Origin: Cyanobacteriota bacterium
GTDB lineage: Bacteria > Cyanobacteriota > Cyanobacteriia > CACIAM-69d
DNA: 64,000 nucleotides
Assembly: GCA_022402445.1 (NCBI GenBank)
Contig: JAKRSF010000010.1
Coordinates: 186,001 to 250,000 of the forward strand
Reading direction: 5' to 3'
Part shown: positions 33,251-42,864 of the stretch, one piece after another
Numbering within the stretch: position 1 is the stretch's first letter
How the letters are laid out: the number at the start of each line of letters is the position of its first letter
Position numbers and translations under genes: made by a program
The notes under the pieces: model-generated
The model's input: the letters and a program-made list of their open reading frames with translations, nothing else
What the model was told of the DNA's origin: nothing
Databases searched by the model: none

Positions 33251-33321
33251 CGCGGTCGCCAATTTACCCTATTTTTATCAATTATTTTTAGCAGTCTTTA
33301 ACAATTGCCCCACATTTGCCC

Positions 33322-35472
33322 CTAATCTTCCACCGCTTCGTAGTCCGCTGAGATGGTGGAGTCGTCAAATTCAGGATCCTCCCCTTCGATTTCCTGGCTC
33401 AGTTGGGCCAGCAGTTCCTCCATGCTTTGCTGGGTGGCGGCGGTGGGGGGCGGCGGCGGTGGCACCTGGGATTCAATCCCCGGCCCGAGGGGCGGCGGCT
33501 GGCGGTTGCCCCGGGCGGCGCTGCTGGCGGCCATCATCTCGGTCCCCGCGATCGCGGTGGCATCCGCATCAAACACCATCTCCGACTCGGGGACCGCTAC
33601 GGTGGCTTCCCCCGCGATCGCGGGCGTCCCCGACACGGGCGGCACCCCCGCCGACGGCCCACCCGTCTTCCCATAGACCGCCTTGCCAATATTCAGCAGG
33701 GCCGCCTGGAGCGCATCGCACTGCTGCTGGAGCATCTCCACCGTCGCGTGGGGCGAGGCCAGGGCCTGCCGCAGCCGCGTCACGCACTCGTCCAAATTGG
33801 AGCGGCTAGCGGCATCGAGCAAATTGGCATTATTTTCAATCGTCGATTCGTAGCTGTAGAACAGGTTCTCCGCCAGGTTTTTGATGGCCGCCAACTGCTG
33901 CCGCTGGCGATCCTCATCGGCGTAGGCTTCCGCCTCCTGGCGCATCCGTTCCACCTCTTCGCTGCTGAGGCCGCCGGTGTTCGTAATGCGAATCCCCTGC
34001 TGCTTGCCCGTGCCCTTGTCCGTGGCGGCCACATTCAAAATGCCGTCCGCGTCAATCTCAAAGGACACCTCAATCTGCGGCATCCCCCTCGGGGCCGGGG
34101 GAATCCCCGTCAGCAAAAACCGCCCCAGGCTCTTGTTATCCTCCGCCATGGCCCGCTCCCCCTGGAGCACGTGGATCTCCACGGAGGTTTGGCCGTCCAT
34201 GGCGGTCGAAAAGACCTGGCCCCGGCTGGTGGGAATGGTGGTGTTGCGCTCGATGACCTTGGTGAAGACGCCCCCGAGGGTTTCAATGCCCAACGAGAGG
34301 GGGGCCACGTCCAGCAGCAGCAGATCCTGCACTTCGCCCCCGAGGACCGCCGCCTGGATCGCTGCCCCGAGGGCCACGGCTTCGTCGGGGTTGACGGAGC
34401 GATCGGGGCTGCGGCCCCCAAAGAACCGGGCGATATTGTTCTGGACGGCGGGAATGCGGGTGGAGCCCCCTACGAGGATGATGCGATCGATGTCGTCCGC
34501 CGTGAGGCCGCTGTCCTTGATGGCCTGGGCCACCGGATCGATGGTGCCCTGGAGCAGGTGGGCGGCCAGTTCTTCAAACTTGGCGCGGGTGAGCTCCATC
34601 TCCAGGTTTTTCGGCCCCGTGGCGTCGGCGGTGATGAAGGGGAGGTTTAGGGAGGTGCTCACGGCCATCGAGAGTTCGATTTTGGCGCGCTCGGCCGCTT
34701 CCCGCAGGCGCTGGAGGGCCATTTTGTCTTCGGAGAGGTCGATGTTTTCCTGGGCCTTGAAGGCGTCGATCGCCCAGTTGACGATGCACAGGTCAAAGTC
34801 ATCGCCCCCGAGGTGGTTGTTGCCCGCCGTGGCGAGGACTTCAAAGACGCCGCCCCCCAGTTGCAGGACGGACACGTCGAAGGTGCCGCCGCCCAGGTCA
34901 AAGACGAGGATTTTGACGTCTTCCCCCTGCTTGTCGAGGCCGTAGGAGAGGGCGGCGGCGGTGGGCTCGTTGACGATGCGCAGGACTTCGAGGTCGGCGA
35001 TTTTGCCCGCGTCCTTGGTGGCTTGGCGCTGGGCGTCGGTGAAGTAGGCGGGGACGGTGATGACGGCCTGGGTGACGGTTTCCCCGAGGTAGTTTTCCGC
35101 GTCCTGCTTGAGTTTTTGCAGGACCATGGCGGAGATTTGCTGGGGGGTATAGGTGCGATCGCGCACCTGCACATCGACCGTATCGTCCTTACCGGCGACG
35201 CAGTGATAGGGGACGCTGGCGCGCTCTTGGCTGGTGTCTTCCCAGCGGCGGCCGATGAAGCGCTTGATGCTGAAAACCGTATTTTCTGCGTTGGTGACCG
35301 CCTGCCGTTTGGCGAGCTGGCCAATCATGCGATCGCCGCTCTTGCCGAAGCCGACGATACTGGGTGTGGTGCGAGCCCCTTCGGAGTTGGGAATGACGAT
35401 GGGCTGGCCGCCCTCGAGAACGGCCACACAACTGTTGGTGGTGCCAAGATCGATCCCAATAACTTTACCCAT
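33322..35472 (-). CDS. dnaK: chaperone DnaK (Hsp70)
   Basis: A 716-residue Hsp70. The ATPase domain starts [20 protein letters not shown] and has [14 protein letters not shown] and [13 protein letters not shown]; the substrate domain has [20 protein letters not shown]. After the helical lid (to about 600) there is a roughly 100-residue Pro/Ala/Gly-rich linker and an acidic end ([13 protein letters not shown]), so the chain is longer than the usual 635-640. Cyanobacteria have several DnaK paralogues; position beside grpE and the long tail suggest the DnaK1 type, which is a tentative choice. AAGGA upstream supports ATG 35472. Confidence 0.97.
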   Translation of the reverse strand: MGKVIGIDLGTTNSCVAVLEGGQPIVIPNSEGARTTPSIVGFGKSGDRMIGQLAKRQAVTNAENTVFSIKRFIGRRWEDTSQERASVPYHCVAGKDDTVDVQVRDRTYTPQQISAMVLQKLKQDAENYLGETVTQAVITVPAYFTDAQRQATKDAGKIADLEVLRIVNEPTAAALSYGLDKQGEDVKILVFDLGGGTFDVSVLQLGGGVFEVLATAGNNHLGGDDFDLCIVNWAIDAFKAQENIDLSEDKMALQRLREAAERAKIELSMAVSTSLNLPFITADATGPKNLEMELTRAKFEELAAHLLQGTIDPVAQAIKDSGLTADDIDRIILVGGSTRIPAVQNNIARFFGGRSPDRSVNPDEAVALGAAIQAAVLGGEVQDLLLLDVAPLSLGIETLGGVFTKVIERNTTIPTSRGQVFSTAMDGQTSVEIHVLQGERAMAEDNKSLGRFLLTGIPPAPRGMPQIEVSFEIDADGILNVAATDKGTGKQQGIRITNTGGLSSEEVERMRQEAEAYADEDRQRQQLAAIKNLAENLFYSYESTIENNANLLDAASRSNLDECVTRLRQALASPHATVEMLQQQCDALQAALLNIGKAVYGKTGGPSAGVPPVSGTPAIAGEATVAVPESEMVFDADATAIAGTEMMAASSAARGNRQPPPLGPGIESQVPPPPPPTAATQQSMEELLAQLSQEIEGEDPEFDDSTISADYEAVED

Positions 35473-35692
35473 GGGGCAATAATTCCTTCTGTGAGTCGCG
35501 ATCGCGGGGAGCTATGGCGGACGAGGGCAGTGGAACGGGGGCAGATGGGGGCCAGGGGCGGCATTTCGGGTGAACCCGTCCCCCCACGGTTCCAGACGGG
35601 GCCAGAAATGCACAACCGTCCGATCAGCCAAGCGCCAATCGGAACGGTTAGGGGTGGACCCAACGGAGGCCACAGGGGTCCGTGGCGCGGCC

Positions 35693-36493
35693 CTAATTTT
35701 CCTCAGAAGCTATCACGGCTTCACCGGGGGCGGCAACTTTGACCATGGCGTGGCGCAGGACGCGATCGCCGAGGACATAGCCCCGCTGTAGCTCTTCGAT
35801 GACCGTATCTTCCGGGTGCTCGTTGCTGGGCTGACGCATGACCGCCTCGTGGAGATTCGGGTCAAAGGGCTGGCCCTCGGGCCGCATGGGGGCCACCCCG
35901 AGGCGCTTGAGGGCATCCACCAGTTGCTTATAAATCCCCTGGTAGCTCTTGTGGATGTTCATTTCCGCGTCGGTTTGGGGCTTGATGAGCGATCGCGCCC
36001 GCTCAAAGTTATCCACCACCGTCAGCAGTTCCCGCAGGGTGTCGCAGCGCGATCGTAGATCGAGCTCCTCCTTCTCCGTTTGAGTGCGTTTGCGGAAATT
36101 TTCAAAATCCGCATTCAGCCGCAGGTATTGGGCCGTGCGATCCTCCACCTGGCTGCGCAGGGCTTCCACCTCGCGCATCAGGTCGGCCATGGCGGCTTGG
36201 TACCCTTCGGCGGCGGCATCGGGCACGTCCGTGGCCCCCTCGGGGGTGGCGGTGGGGCCGTCCCCGGCTGCGTCGCCGCCGCCGTCCACCTCCAGGTCCA
36301 GATCCCCCTCCGAGAGATCCAGCTCATCGAGGGTGGCCGGAGCCGCGTCTGGGGCGGGGGCGTCCTCCGCCGATGTGGGAACGGTCCCGCCTTCCGCAAC
36401 GGGTTCGCCCGTCACCGCATCTACTGACGTTTCCGCCGCTGCGGCCGCTGACGTTTCCAGCGTTTCTTCGGTGCGATTTTCCTCGTCAATCAT
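35693..36493 (-). CDS. grpE: nucleotide exchange factor GrpE
   Basis: A 266-residue GrpE. The N-terminal 85 residues are acidic and of low complexity; a long coiled coil follows (YQAAMADLMREVEALRSQVE) and then the typical core (LNADFENFRKRTQTEKEELD, LTVVDNFERARSL) and beta domain (EDTVIEELQRGYVLGDRVLR). It exchanges ADP on DnaK and acts as a dimer. ATG 36493 (MIDEENRTEE) is preferred over 36520. No CIRCE operator is visible upstream, so heat control, if any, uses something else. Confidence 0.95.
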   Translation of the reverse strand: MIDEENRTEETLETSAAAAAETSVDAVTGEPVAEGGTVPTSAEDAPAPDAAPATLDELDLSEGDLDLEVDGGGDAAGDGPTATPEGATDVPDAAAEGYQAAMADLMREVEALRSQVEDRTAQYLRLNADFENFRKRTQTEKEELDLRSRCDTLRELLTVVDNFERARSLIKPQTDAEMNIHKSYQGIYKQLVDALKRLGVAPMRPEGQPFDPNLHEAVMRQPSNEHPEDTVIEELQRGYVLGDRVLRHAMVKVAAPGEAVIASEEN

Positions 36494-37056
36494 GACCCCA
36501 TCAATCAACCAGTGCGACACAGTACGTAACTAGCAAAGGAGCGAAACGCAGCGGCAGGTGGCTCCGGCTCTACCTTCCCTCGACACGGGCTCGGGCTGGG
36601 GAGCGGGGCCGACTCTGAAATTCCATGCGCTAGCCCACTGTATATCGTAGGACGCAACCCGAGCGGCGCGGGCCCCGGGGGGGGGATTTACGGGAATCTT
36701 CACTATCGGGGCGATCGCGCGCGCGGTGCCCCAAGGGGGCGATGGGCGGTAACCCAGGTAACGGGCGGCCCCAGGGCGATCGCGTATGGTAGGCCCATCA
36801 GGAATGACTGCATGGCCGCAGGGGGCGCTGCTGGGACCGGGGTTCAGATGGCCCTAGCCCCTGAACGCGCCAAAAAGGCGATGATAAGCTGGAACCGGAC
36901 TGCCCGCTGGGCAACCGCGATCGCATCTACCGCCCACCGTTGCCGTTCCCCCCGAGCCCCGTCCCCGTCGGATCGATCACCTCACCATCGCTCCGGCTCC
37001 CCACCCCGTTCCGCTTCCCAATCCATTCCCCCTTCTTCCGCACGCGTGTACCGGCC
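36494..37056. other. divergent promoter region grpE / pilB
   Basis: About 560 bases between the two divergent genes. It is very GC-rich with a run of nine G at 36678-36686 and several GCGATCGC sites. I find no CIRCE inverted repeat, no further gene and no clear -35/-10 pair. Confidence 0.5.
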
Positions 37057-39057
37057 ATGACCATAAATCGACGCGCCCTAGTCGTTCAGAGCAATTTTTC
37101 CCCCTTCGGCAACAAAATCGTCCAGGCGGGCTATGCCGACCCCGCGCAGATGAGCCGCGCCCTGGCGGAAAGTCGAAAGTCTGGCCGGACCCTGGTCAAT
37201 GTGCTCGCGGAAATTACCGGCAAGGAAATGCCCCCGGAATTGCTGCGCCAGTACAAAAAGCAGCAACTCTTTGAACTCAAGGTGCTCTACGGCGTCGAAA
37301 CCATTGACCCGGAGGTGACCCCCATCACGCCGGAGCAGGTGGAGCGCGCGATCGAAAGTTTTGTGGCCGTGGACATCTGCCGCCGCTATCAACTGCTGCC
37401 CATTGGCCGCACCGATACGGACCCCGGAGCCGTGATCGTGGCCATGGTGGATCCGGACAACCTCGACGCCCAGGATGACCTCAGCCGGGTGCTGCGATCG
37501 TCCGGGTTGGGTATCATCCGCCGCGCGATCGCCCCGGAGGACTACCAAGCCCTCATCTCCCAATACCTGGACGACGCCGCCCGCAAAACCAACCAAACCA
37601 TGCGCCAGAGCGTGGACGTGGCCCTGGGCGAGAGCGACCTCCAGGGCCTCGAAGCCATGTCCATCGAGGAGGCGGGCGACGATGTGGACGAGGCGGACCT
37701 GGCCTCTTCCCTGGGGGATGCGGAATCGGGGCCGATCATCCAGTTGGTCAACAAGGTTTTAATTAAAGCTCTCCAGGAAGGGGTGTCCGACATCCACGTG
37801 GAGCCCCAGGAGGAGGACATGCGGATCCGCTTCCGGAAGGACGGGGTGTTGCAGGAGGTGTTCCGCCTGCCGAAGAAGGTGGTCCCGGCGGTCACGTCCC
37901 GCTTCAAGATCATTGCCAACCTGGACATTGCCGAACGGCGCGACACCCAGGATGGGCGGATTCGGCGGGTCTTTTCCGGGCGTAAGGTGGACTTCCGGGT
38001 CAATAGCCTCCCCAGCCGCTACGGCGAGAAGATCGTGCTGCGGATTTTGGATAACTCCTCGACCCAGTTGGGCCTTGATAAGCTCATTGGCCGTGCGGAG
38101 GTGCTGGATGTGGTGCGGGAGATGGCGGCGCGCCCCTTTGGGTTGATCCTGGTGACGGGGCCGACGGGGTCGGGGAAATCGACGACCCTCTATTCGGTGC
38201 TGGCGGAGCGTAATGATCCGGGCATTAATATCAGCACCGCTGAGGATCCGATTGAATATGCCCTGCCGGGGATTACCCAGGTGCAGGTGATCCGGGAGAA
38301 GGGGCTGGATTTCTCGAAGATTTTGCGGGCGTTCCTGCGGCAGGATCCGGATGTGATTCTGGTGGGGGAAACGCGGGATAAGGAGACGGCGAAGACGGCG
38401 ATCGAGGCGGCCCTGACGGGGCACTTGGTGCTGACGACGCTCCACACAAACGATGCGGCGGGGGCGATCGCGCGGCTCGACGAAATGGGCATTGAACCGT
38501 TCATGGTGGGCGGTGCCCTGCTGGGGGTGGTGGCCCAGCGGCTGGTGCGGCGGGTGTGCGATGAATGCCGCATTGCCTATCAACCCACCCAGGAGGAGCT
38601 GGCCCGCTTTGGCATGACCTCCTCCCAGGATTTGGAGTTGACCCTGTATCGGGCCAATACCCTGCCGTCGGAGCAGCGCAAGGGGGCGATCGATAGCGGC
38701 ACCGCCTGCCCGAAGTGCAATGGGGTGGGCTACAAGGGCCGCTGCGGCGTGTATGAGGTGCTGCGGAACACCGACAAGGTGCAGGCCCTCATCACCGAAG
38801 GGGCCACCACCGATCGCATCAAGGAGGCGGCGGTGGAGGAGGGCATGATGACCCTGCTGGCCTATAGCCTGCAACTGGTGCGCGATGGGCTCACCACCCT
38901 TGAGGAGGTGGAGCGGGTGACCTTCACCGATTCGGGCCTGGAGGCGGAACTGAAGGCCAAGCGCAAATCATCCCTGACGTGCCGGGTTTGCTCAGCGGAG
39001 TTGCAGCAGGAATGGCTCGACTGTCCCTACTGCATGACGCCCCGCTTCACGGACTAG
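37057..39057 (+). CDS. pilB: type IV pilus extension ATPase PilB
   Basis: PilB hydrolyses ATP to drive pilin assembly for motility and DNA uptake. The 666-residue protein has an N-terminal GspE/MshE domain, Walker A (GPTGSGKSTT), an Asp box (EDPIEYALPGITQVQV), Walker B (DPDVILVGETRD), a His box (LVLTTLHTNDA) and the PilB zinc motif (CDEC ... CPKCNGVGYKGRCG). A further C-terminal zinc-ribbon-like end, CRVC ... CPYC, lies in the last 35 residues. ATG 37057 begins MTINRRALVVQ; a longer in-frame extension upstream is Pro-rich and rejected. The gene heads a pilB-pilT-pilC cluster. Confidence 0.96.
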   Translation: MTINRRALVVQSNFSPFGNKIVQAGYADPAQMSRALAESRKSGRTLVNVLAEITGKEMPPELLRQYKKQQLFELKVLYGVETIDPEVTPITPEQVERAIESFVAVDICRRYQLLPIGRTDTDPGAVIVAMVDPDNLDAQDDLSRVLRSSGLGIIRRAIAPEDYQALISQYLDDAARKTNQTMRQSVDVALGESDLQGLEAMSIEEAGDDVDEADLASSLGDAESGPIIQLVNKVLIKALQEGVSDIHVEPQEEDMRIRFRKDGVLQEVFRLPKKVVPAVTSRFKIIANLDIAERRDTQDGRIRRVFSGRKVDFRVNSLPSRYGEKIVLRILDNSSTQLGLDKLIGRAEVLDVVREMAARPFGLILVTGPTGSGKSTTLYSVLAERNDPGINISTAEDPIEYALPGITQVQVIREKGLDFSKILRAFLRQDPDVILVGETRDKETAKTAIEAALTGHLVLTTLHTNDAAGAIARLDEMGIEPFMVGGALLGVVAQRLVRRVCDECRIAYQPTQEELARFGMTSSQDLELTLYRANTLPSEQRKGAIDSGTACPKCNGVGYKGRCGVYEVLRNTDKVQALITEGATTDRIKEAAVEEGMMTLLAYSLQLVRDGLTTLEEVERVTFTDSGLEAELKAKRKSSLTCRVCSAELQQEWLDCPYCMTPRFTD

Positions 39058-39275
39058 GGATGATGGGGGGGCTGCTGGCCAGCGATCATTTGCGCGGGCC
39101 CCCTGGGCATCCTAGTGAGACCGGTGGCCCTTGGGGGTGATCGATCGCCCGTTGCCCCATGCCCCGGTGCGTGGATGCCGGATGCAGAGCCCAATGCCAC
39201 GCAATTCTACTTTCGTCAGGGGCTGGGTCTCCACCGCGATCGCGCCCCCGAACCTATCCCAGGAGGACTCTTCCT

Positions 39276-40370
39276 ATGCCATTGGACTACATGATTGAAG
39301 ACGTGATGGAGTCTTTGGTCGAGATGGGCGGCTCGGATATGCACATCCAGGCCGGTGCCCCCATCTACTTCCGCGTCAGCGGTCGCCTCACCCCCCAGCC
39401 GCAGTTCGGCGAAGTCCTCGATTCCCAGGACTGCCAGAAGCTGATCTTCAGCATGCTCAACAACAACCAGCGCAAAGATCTAGAGCAAAACTGGGAGCTA
39501 GACTGCGCCTACGGTGTCAAGGGCCTGTCGCGGTTCCGGGTCAATGTCTATCGGGAGCGGGGCTGCTGGGCCGCCTGCCTGCGGGCTTTGGCGTCGCAAA
39601 TTCCCAACTTTGAAAAACTCGGTGTTCCCGAGGTGATCCGGGAAATGGCGGAGCGCCCCCGGGGCATGGTGCTGATTACGGGGCAAACGGGATCGGGCAA
39701 AACCACCACCCTCGCCGCCGTGCTGGATTTGATTAACCGCACCCGCGCCGAACATATCCTGACGGTGGAAGATCCCATTGAATACGTGTTCCCCAATATC
39801 AAGAGCCTGTTCCACCAGCGCCAAAAGGGGGAAGATACCAAGAGTTTTGCCAATGCCCTGAAGGCGGCCCTGCGGGAGGATCCCGACATCATTCTGGTGG
39901 GGGAAATGCGGGATTTGGACACCATTTCCCTGGCCATTTCGGCGGCGGAAACGGGCCACTTGGTCTTCGGGACCCTGCACACCAACTCCGCCTCGGGCAC
40001 CATTGACCGGATGCTGGATGTGTTCCCGCCGATTCAGCAGCCGCAGATCCGCGCCCAGTTGTCCATTTCCCTGGTGGGCATTTGTTCCCAAAACCTGGTG
40101 AAGAAGGTCGGCGGCGGACGCTGCGCGGCCCACGAAATTTTGGTGAATAATCCCGCGATCGGCAACCTCATCCGGGAGGGGAAAACCTCTCAGATTTATT
40201 CCGCCATTCAGATGGGGGGCAAGATGGGGATGCAAACGATGGAATCGTCCCTGGCGAAACTCTATCAGGATAAGAAAATCACCTACGAAGATGCCCTCGG
40301 GAAGAGCTCCAAACCCGATGAGCTGATCCGTCTCATTGGTGGGTCGCCCCAGAAGGCGGGCGCGCGCTAG
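39276..40370 (+). CDS. pilT: type IV pilus retraction ATPase PilT
   Basis: PilT pulls pili back and powers twitching. The 364-residue protein begins MPLDYMIEDVMESLVEMGGS after a perfect AGGAGG site (39261-39266) nine bases upstream, which decides the start. It has Walker A (GQTGSGKTTT), the Asp box (TVEDPIEYVFPN), Walker B (DPDIILVGEMRD), the His box (HLVFGTLHTNSA) and the C-terminal AIRNLIRE-like segment (AIGNLIREGKTSQIYSAIQM). It lies 218 bases after pilB and before pilC. Confidence 0.97.
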   Translation: MPLDYMIEDVMESLVEMGGSDMHIQAGAPIYFRVSGRLTPQPQFGEVLDSQDCQKLIFSMLNNNQRKDLEQNWELDCAYGVKGLSRFRVNVYRERGCWAACLRALASQIPNFEKLGVPEVIREMAERPRGMVLITGQTGSGKTTTLAAVLDLINRTRAEHILTVEDPIEYVFPNIKSLFHQRQKGEDTKSFANALKAALREDPDIILVGEMRDLDTISLAISAAETGHLVFGTLHTNSASGTIDRMLDVFPPIQQPQIRAQLSISLVGICSQNLVKKVGGGRCAAHEILVNNPAIGNLIREGKTSQIYSAIQMGGKMGMQTMESSLAKLYQDKKITYEDALGKSSKPDELIRLIGGSPQKAGAR

Positions 40371-40738
40371 GGCGGAGGGTGACCCTCGGGGCTGGGGGCC
40401 TCGGTTAGACTGGTGGCTATCCACCGGCTCCCCCCCTAGGGCTGCGTGACGTTCTGCATCGGACGGCGATCGCCACTGTGCTCTGACCTCTGGGGGCCGC
40501 GTTTGAAATTGACACTCAAAATCGACACCAGTGAGGAAGTCTGAAGGGCCAACGGCAAATCTTGTCTTGATCTGAATCTCCATTGAACCCCAAAGACAAG
40601 AGGCTTCAGTCCCTTGGCTCCAGCGGGATTCCAGCATGGGTCAAGGCTTAAAAAGCGCCTTAAAAGCACCTTTTCAGACTTCCTCGAAGACCGCATTCAT
40701 GTCCACCGTGCCCGTGCCAACCTTGAGGGGAATCCGCC
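40371..40738. other. spacer pilT-pilC with REP-like element
   Basis: This 368-base gap inside the pilus cluster has no gene. It carries one copy of the 20-bp REP-like sequence (40597-40616) and an AT-richer stretch at 40640-40680. A GAGGGG ribosome site stands before pilC. Confidence 0.5.
40597..40616. repeat. REP-like imperfect palindrome, copy 2
   Basis: CAAGAGGCTTCAGTCCCTTG has the same length, ends and central layout as the perfect palindrome at 21512-21531. Confidence 0.65.
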
Positions 40739-41998
40739 ATGGCTAAGTTCAAGGCCACCATTGCCAATCCGGACGGCACCGCCCGCCGGGAATTCGTCGA
40801 AGCAGAGAGTATTAACGGGGCGCGAAATATCCTGATTTCCCAGGGGATTTCCCAGGCGCAGATCCGTGAGCTGAAGGAGTCGAAGGGGGGGCTTGATATT
40901 GATATCAATGCCCTGATGGCGTCGGTGACGGTGAAGGATATGTCGGTGTTTTCCCGCCAGTTTGCCGCCATGTTTAATGCGGGCATTGCCATGGTGAAAT
41001 GCCTAGATATTTTGAGCGACCAGTGTGAGAATCCAAAGCTCAAAAAGGCTCTCTTGCAAATTAATGCGGATGTGCAGGAGGGGAGTGATCTGTCTTCTTC
41101 CCTGCGAAAGCATACGGATATTTTTGATAATCTCTACTGCGCCATGGTGGAGGCCGGGGAGGTCGGCGGGGTGCTCGATGAGGTGCTCAACCGTTTGGCG
41201 ACGCTGCTAGAGAACCGGGCGCGGCTCCAGAACCAGATTAAGTCGGCCATGTCCTACCCGACGACGGTGGGGTCGTTGGCGGTGATTATTTTCCTGGGGA
41301 TGACGATTTTCCTGCTGCCGACGTTTACGGGCATTTTTGATGATCTGGGGGCGGAGCTGCCGGCGTTTACCCAGGCGATGATTAATATTAGTGAGTTTCT
41401 GCGGGGGCCGACGTTCCCGGCGGATGATGAGAAGGGCCGCCGCAGTTTTGGGGTGGTGTTTTTGGTGGCGGGTTTGGTGGTGGCGAAGATTGCCTACGGC
41501 ATGTGGTACAAGACCCCGGCAGGCAAGCTGACGATGGATAAGGTGTATTTGAAGGTGCCGATTTTTGGGGATTTGATCCAGAAGACGTCGGTGGCGAGTT
41601 TCTGTCGGATTTTTGGGACGCTGACGCGATCGGGGGTGCCGATTATTTCGGCGCTGGAAATTTGTAAGGATACGGCGAGTAATCAGGTGGTGTCGGACGC
41701 GGTGGGGGCGTCGATTGTGGAGATTCAGGGGGGGGGGAATATTAGTGCGGCGATCGGGCGTTTTGGGGTGTTTCCGCCGATGGCAATTCAGATGATGGCG
41801 ATCGGGGAGGAGACGGGGGAAATTGACAAGATGTTGATGAAGGTGGCGGATTTTTATGAGGATGAGGTGGAGCAGGCGGTTAAGGGTTTGACGAGTATGT
41901 TGGAGCCGCTGATGATTGTGGTGATTGGGGGGATGGTCGGTTCGATTTTGCTGTCGATGTATTTGCCGATGTTTGCGGTTATGGATGCGATTGGTTAG
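40739..41998 (+). CDS. pilC: type IV pilus inner-membrane platform protein PilC
   Basis: A 419-residue GspF-type protein with two T2SSF domains (about 80-200 and 285-405) and three membrane helices (VGSLAVIIFLGMTIFLLPTF, FGVVFLVAGLVVAKIAYGMW, MIVVIGGMVGSILLSMYLPM). Each domain has the family pattern FSRQFAAMFNAGIAMVKCLD or FCRIFGTLTRSGVPIISALE. PilC couples the cytoplasmic motors PilB and PilT to the pilus base. The order pilB-pilT-pilC is typical of cyanobacteria. Confidence 0.97.
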   Translation: MAKFKATIANPDGTARREFVEAESINGARNILISQGISQAQIRELKESKGGLDIDINALMASVTVKDMSVFSRQFAAMFNAGIAMVKCLDILSDQCENPKLKKALLQINADVQEGSDLSSSLRKHTDIFDNLYCAMVEAGEVGGVLDEVLNRLATLLENRARLQNQIKSAMSYPTTVGSLAVIIFLGMTIFLLPTFTGIFDDLGAELPAFTQAMINISEFLRGPTFPADDEKGRRSFGVVFLVAGLVVAKIAYGMWYKTPAGKLTMDKVYLKVPIFGDLIQKTSVASFCRIFGTLTRSGVPIISALEICKDTASNQVVSDAVGASIVEIQGGGNISAAIGRFGVFPPMAIQMMAIGEETGEIDKMLMKVADFYEDEVEQAVKGLTSMLEPLMIVVIGGMVGSILLSMYLPMFAVMDAIG

Positions 41999-42015
41999 GG
42001 AGGGCGTTGACGACG

Positions 42016-42753
42016 ATGGCCGTTAGACCGTCGGATTATGAGGAGCTGTTGGCCCGGTTTAGCGATCGCCGGGCGGCGATCGCGCTGCTGAAGCAACACC
42101 GGCCGTATTTGGAGCTGTTGCCGAGTATGCGGCGGCCGTCGGAGAGCTTGATTGCGATTCCCCTGCCGCTGATCCGGGTGGATACGGCCCTGCTGAGCCC
42201 GGATCCGCTGGGGATGATGGGGGGCCAGCGGGGCGCGTCCGGGGCGGCGCGGCCGATCGCGGATCGACCGGGGCGCTATCCGGTGCAGTTGCCGTGCGAT
42301 GTGGCGCTGCTGATGTGCGATCCGGAATGGAAGGTGAAAACCGGGGCGGACGTGTTCGTGTTTGTCCATCGGCCCGAGGAGGATTTTTATGATCTGCTCG
42401 GGCGGTGGCGGCGGACCCAGTTGCTGCTTGATCGCGAATATGAATGGATCATGCCCCTGGCCTATCGCCACGTGATGAGTGAATGCGCCGAGCGGATCTA
42501 TCCCCTGTTCGTGCTGTTTTCGGAAACGCCGCCCCGCATTGCACGGGGGTTGCGGGGTGCCCATTTGCCCTTTGTGATCCATCCCACCCCGTCGGCGCGC
42601 GATCGCGGCGGAGCCGAGCCCGAGCCCGAGGACACCCCAGAATCGCCTGACCCCTCCCCCCAGCGCGCCCCCATCCCCAGCGGCAACCGGAACGACTGGA
42701 TGGGGCAACTGGACTGGGAAGCGATCGACCCCGATCGCGACCTCTGGACCTAA
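42016..42753 (+). CDS. hypothetical cyanobacterial protein downstream of pilC
   Basis: A 245-residue soluble protein with no motif I know. It starts at ATG 42016, eleven bases after a GGAGGG site; the TTG at 42007 in the same frame would be too close to that site. The N-terminal two thirds look folded (YEELLARFSDRRAAIALLKQ, VDTALLSPDPLGMMGG, VALLMCDPEWKVKTGADVFV); the last 60 residues are acidic and Pro-rich, ending DWMGQLDWEAIDPDRDLWT. Only 17 bases follow the pilC stop, so it is probably transcribed with pilC. Confidence 0.7.
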   Translation: MAVRPSDYEELLARFSDRRAAIALLKQHRPYLELLPSMRRPSESLIAIPLPLIRVDTALLSPDPLGMMGGQRGASGAARPIADRPGRYPVQLPCDVALLMCDPEWKVKTGADVFVFVHRPEEDFYDLLGRWRRTQLLLDREYEWIMPLAYRHVMSECAERIYPLFVLFSETPPRIARGLRGAHLPFVIHPTPSARDRGGAEPEPEDTPESPDPSPQRAPIPSGNRNDWMGQLDWEAIDPDRDLWT

Positions 42754-42864
42754 ACCACCCCCCATCGCTGCCAGCCCCCCAGACCCATCGACCAACCCCA
42801 CCCCCTTGGTTAGGATAAGGGGCACGATCAGGCTCAATTCACGGTCACAGGGGCAGTCACTGGG

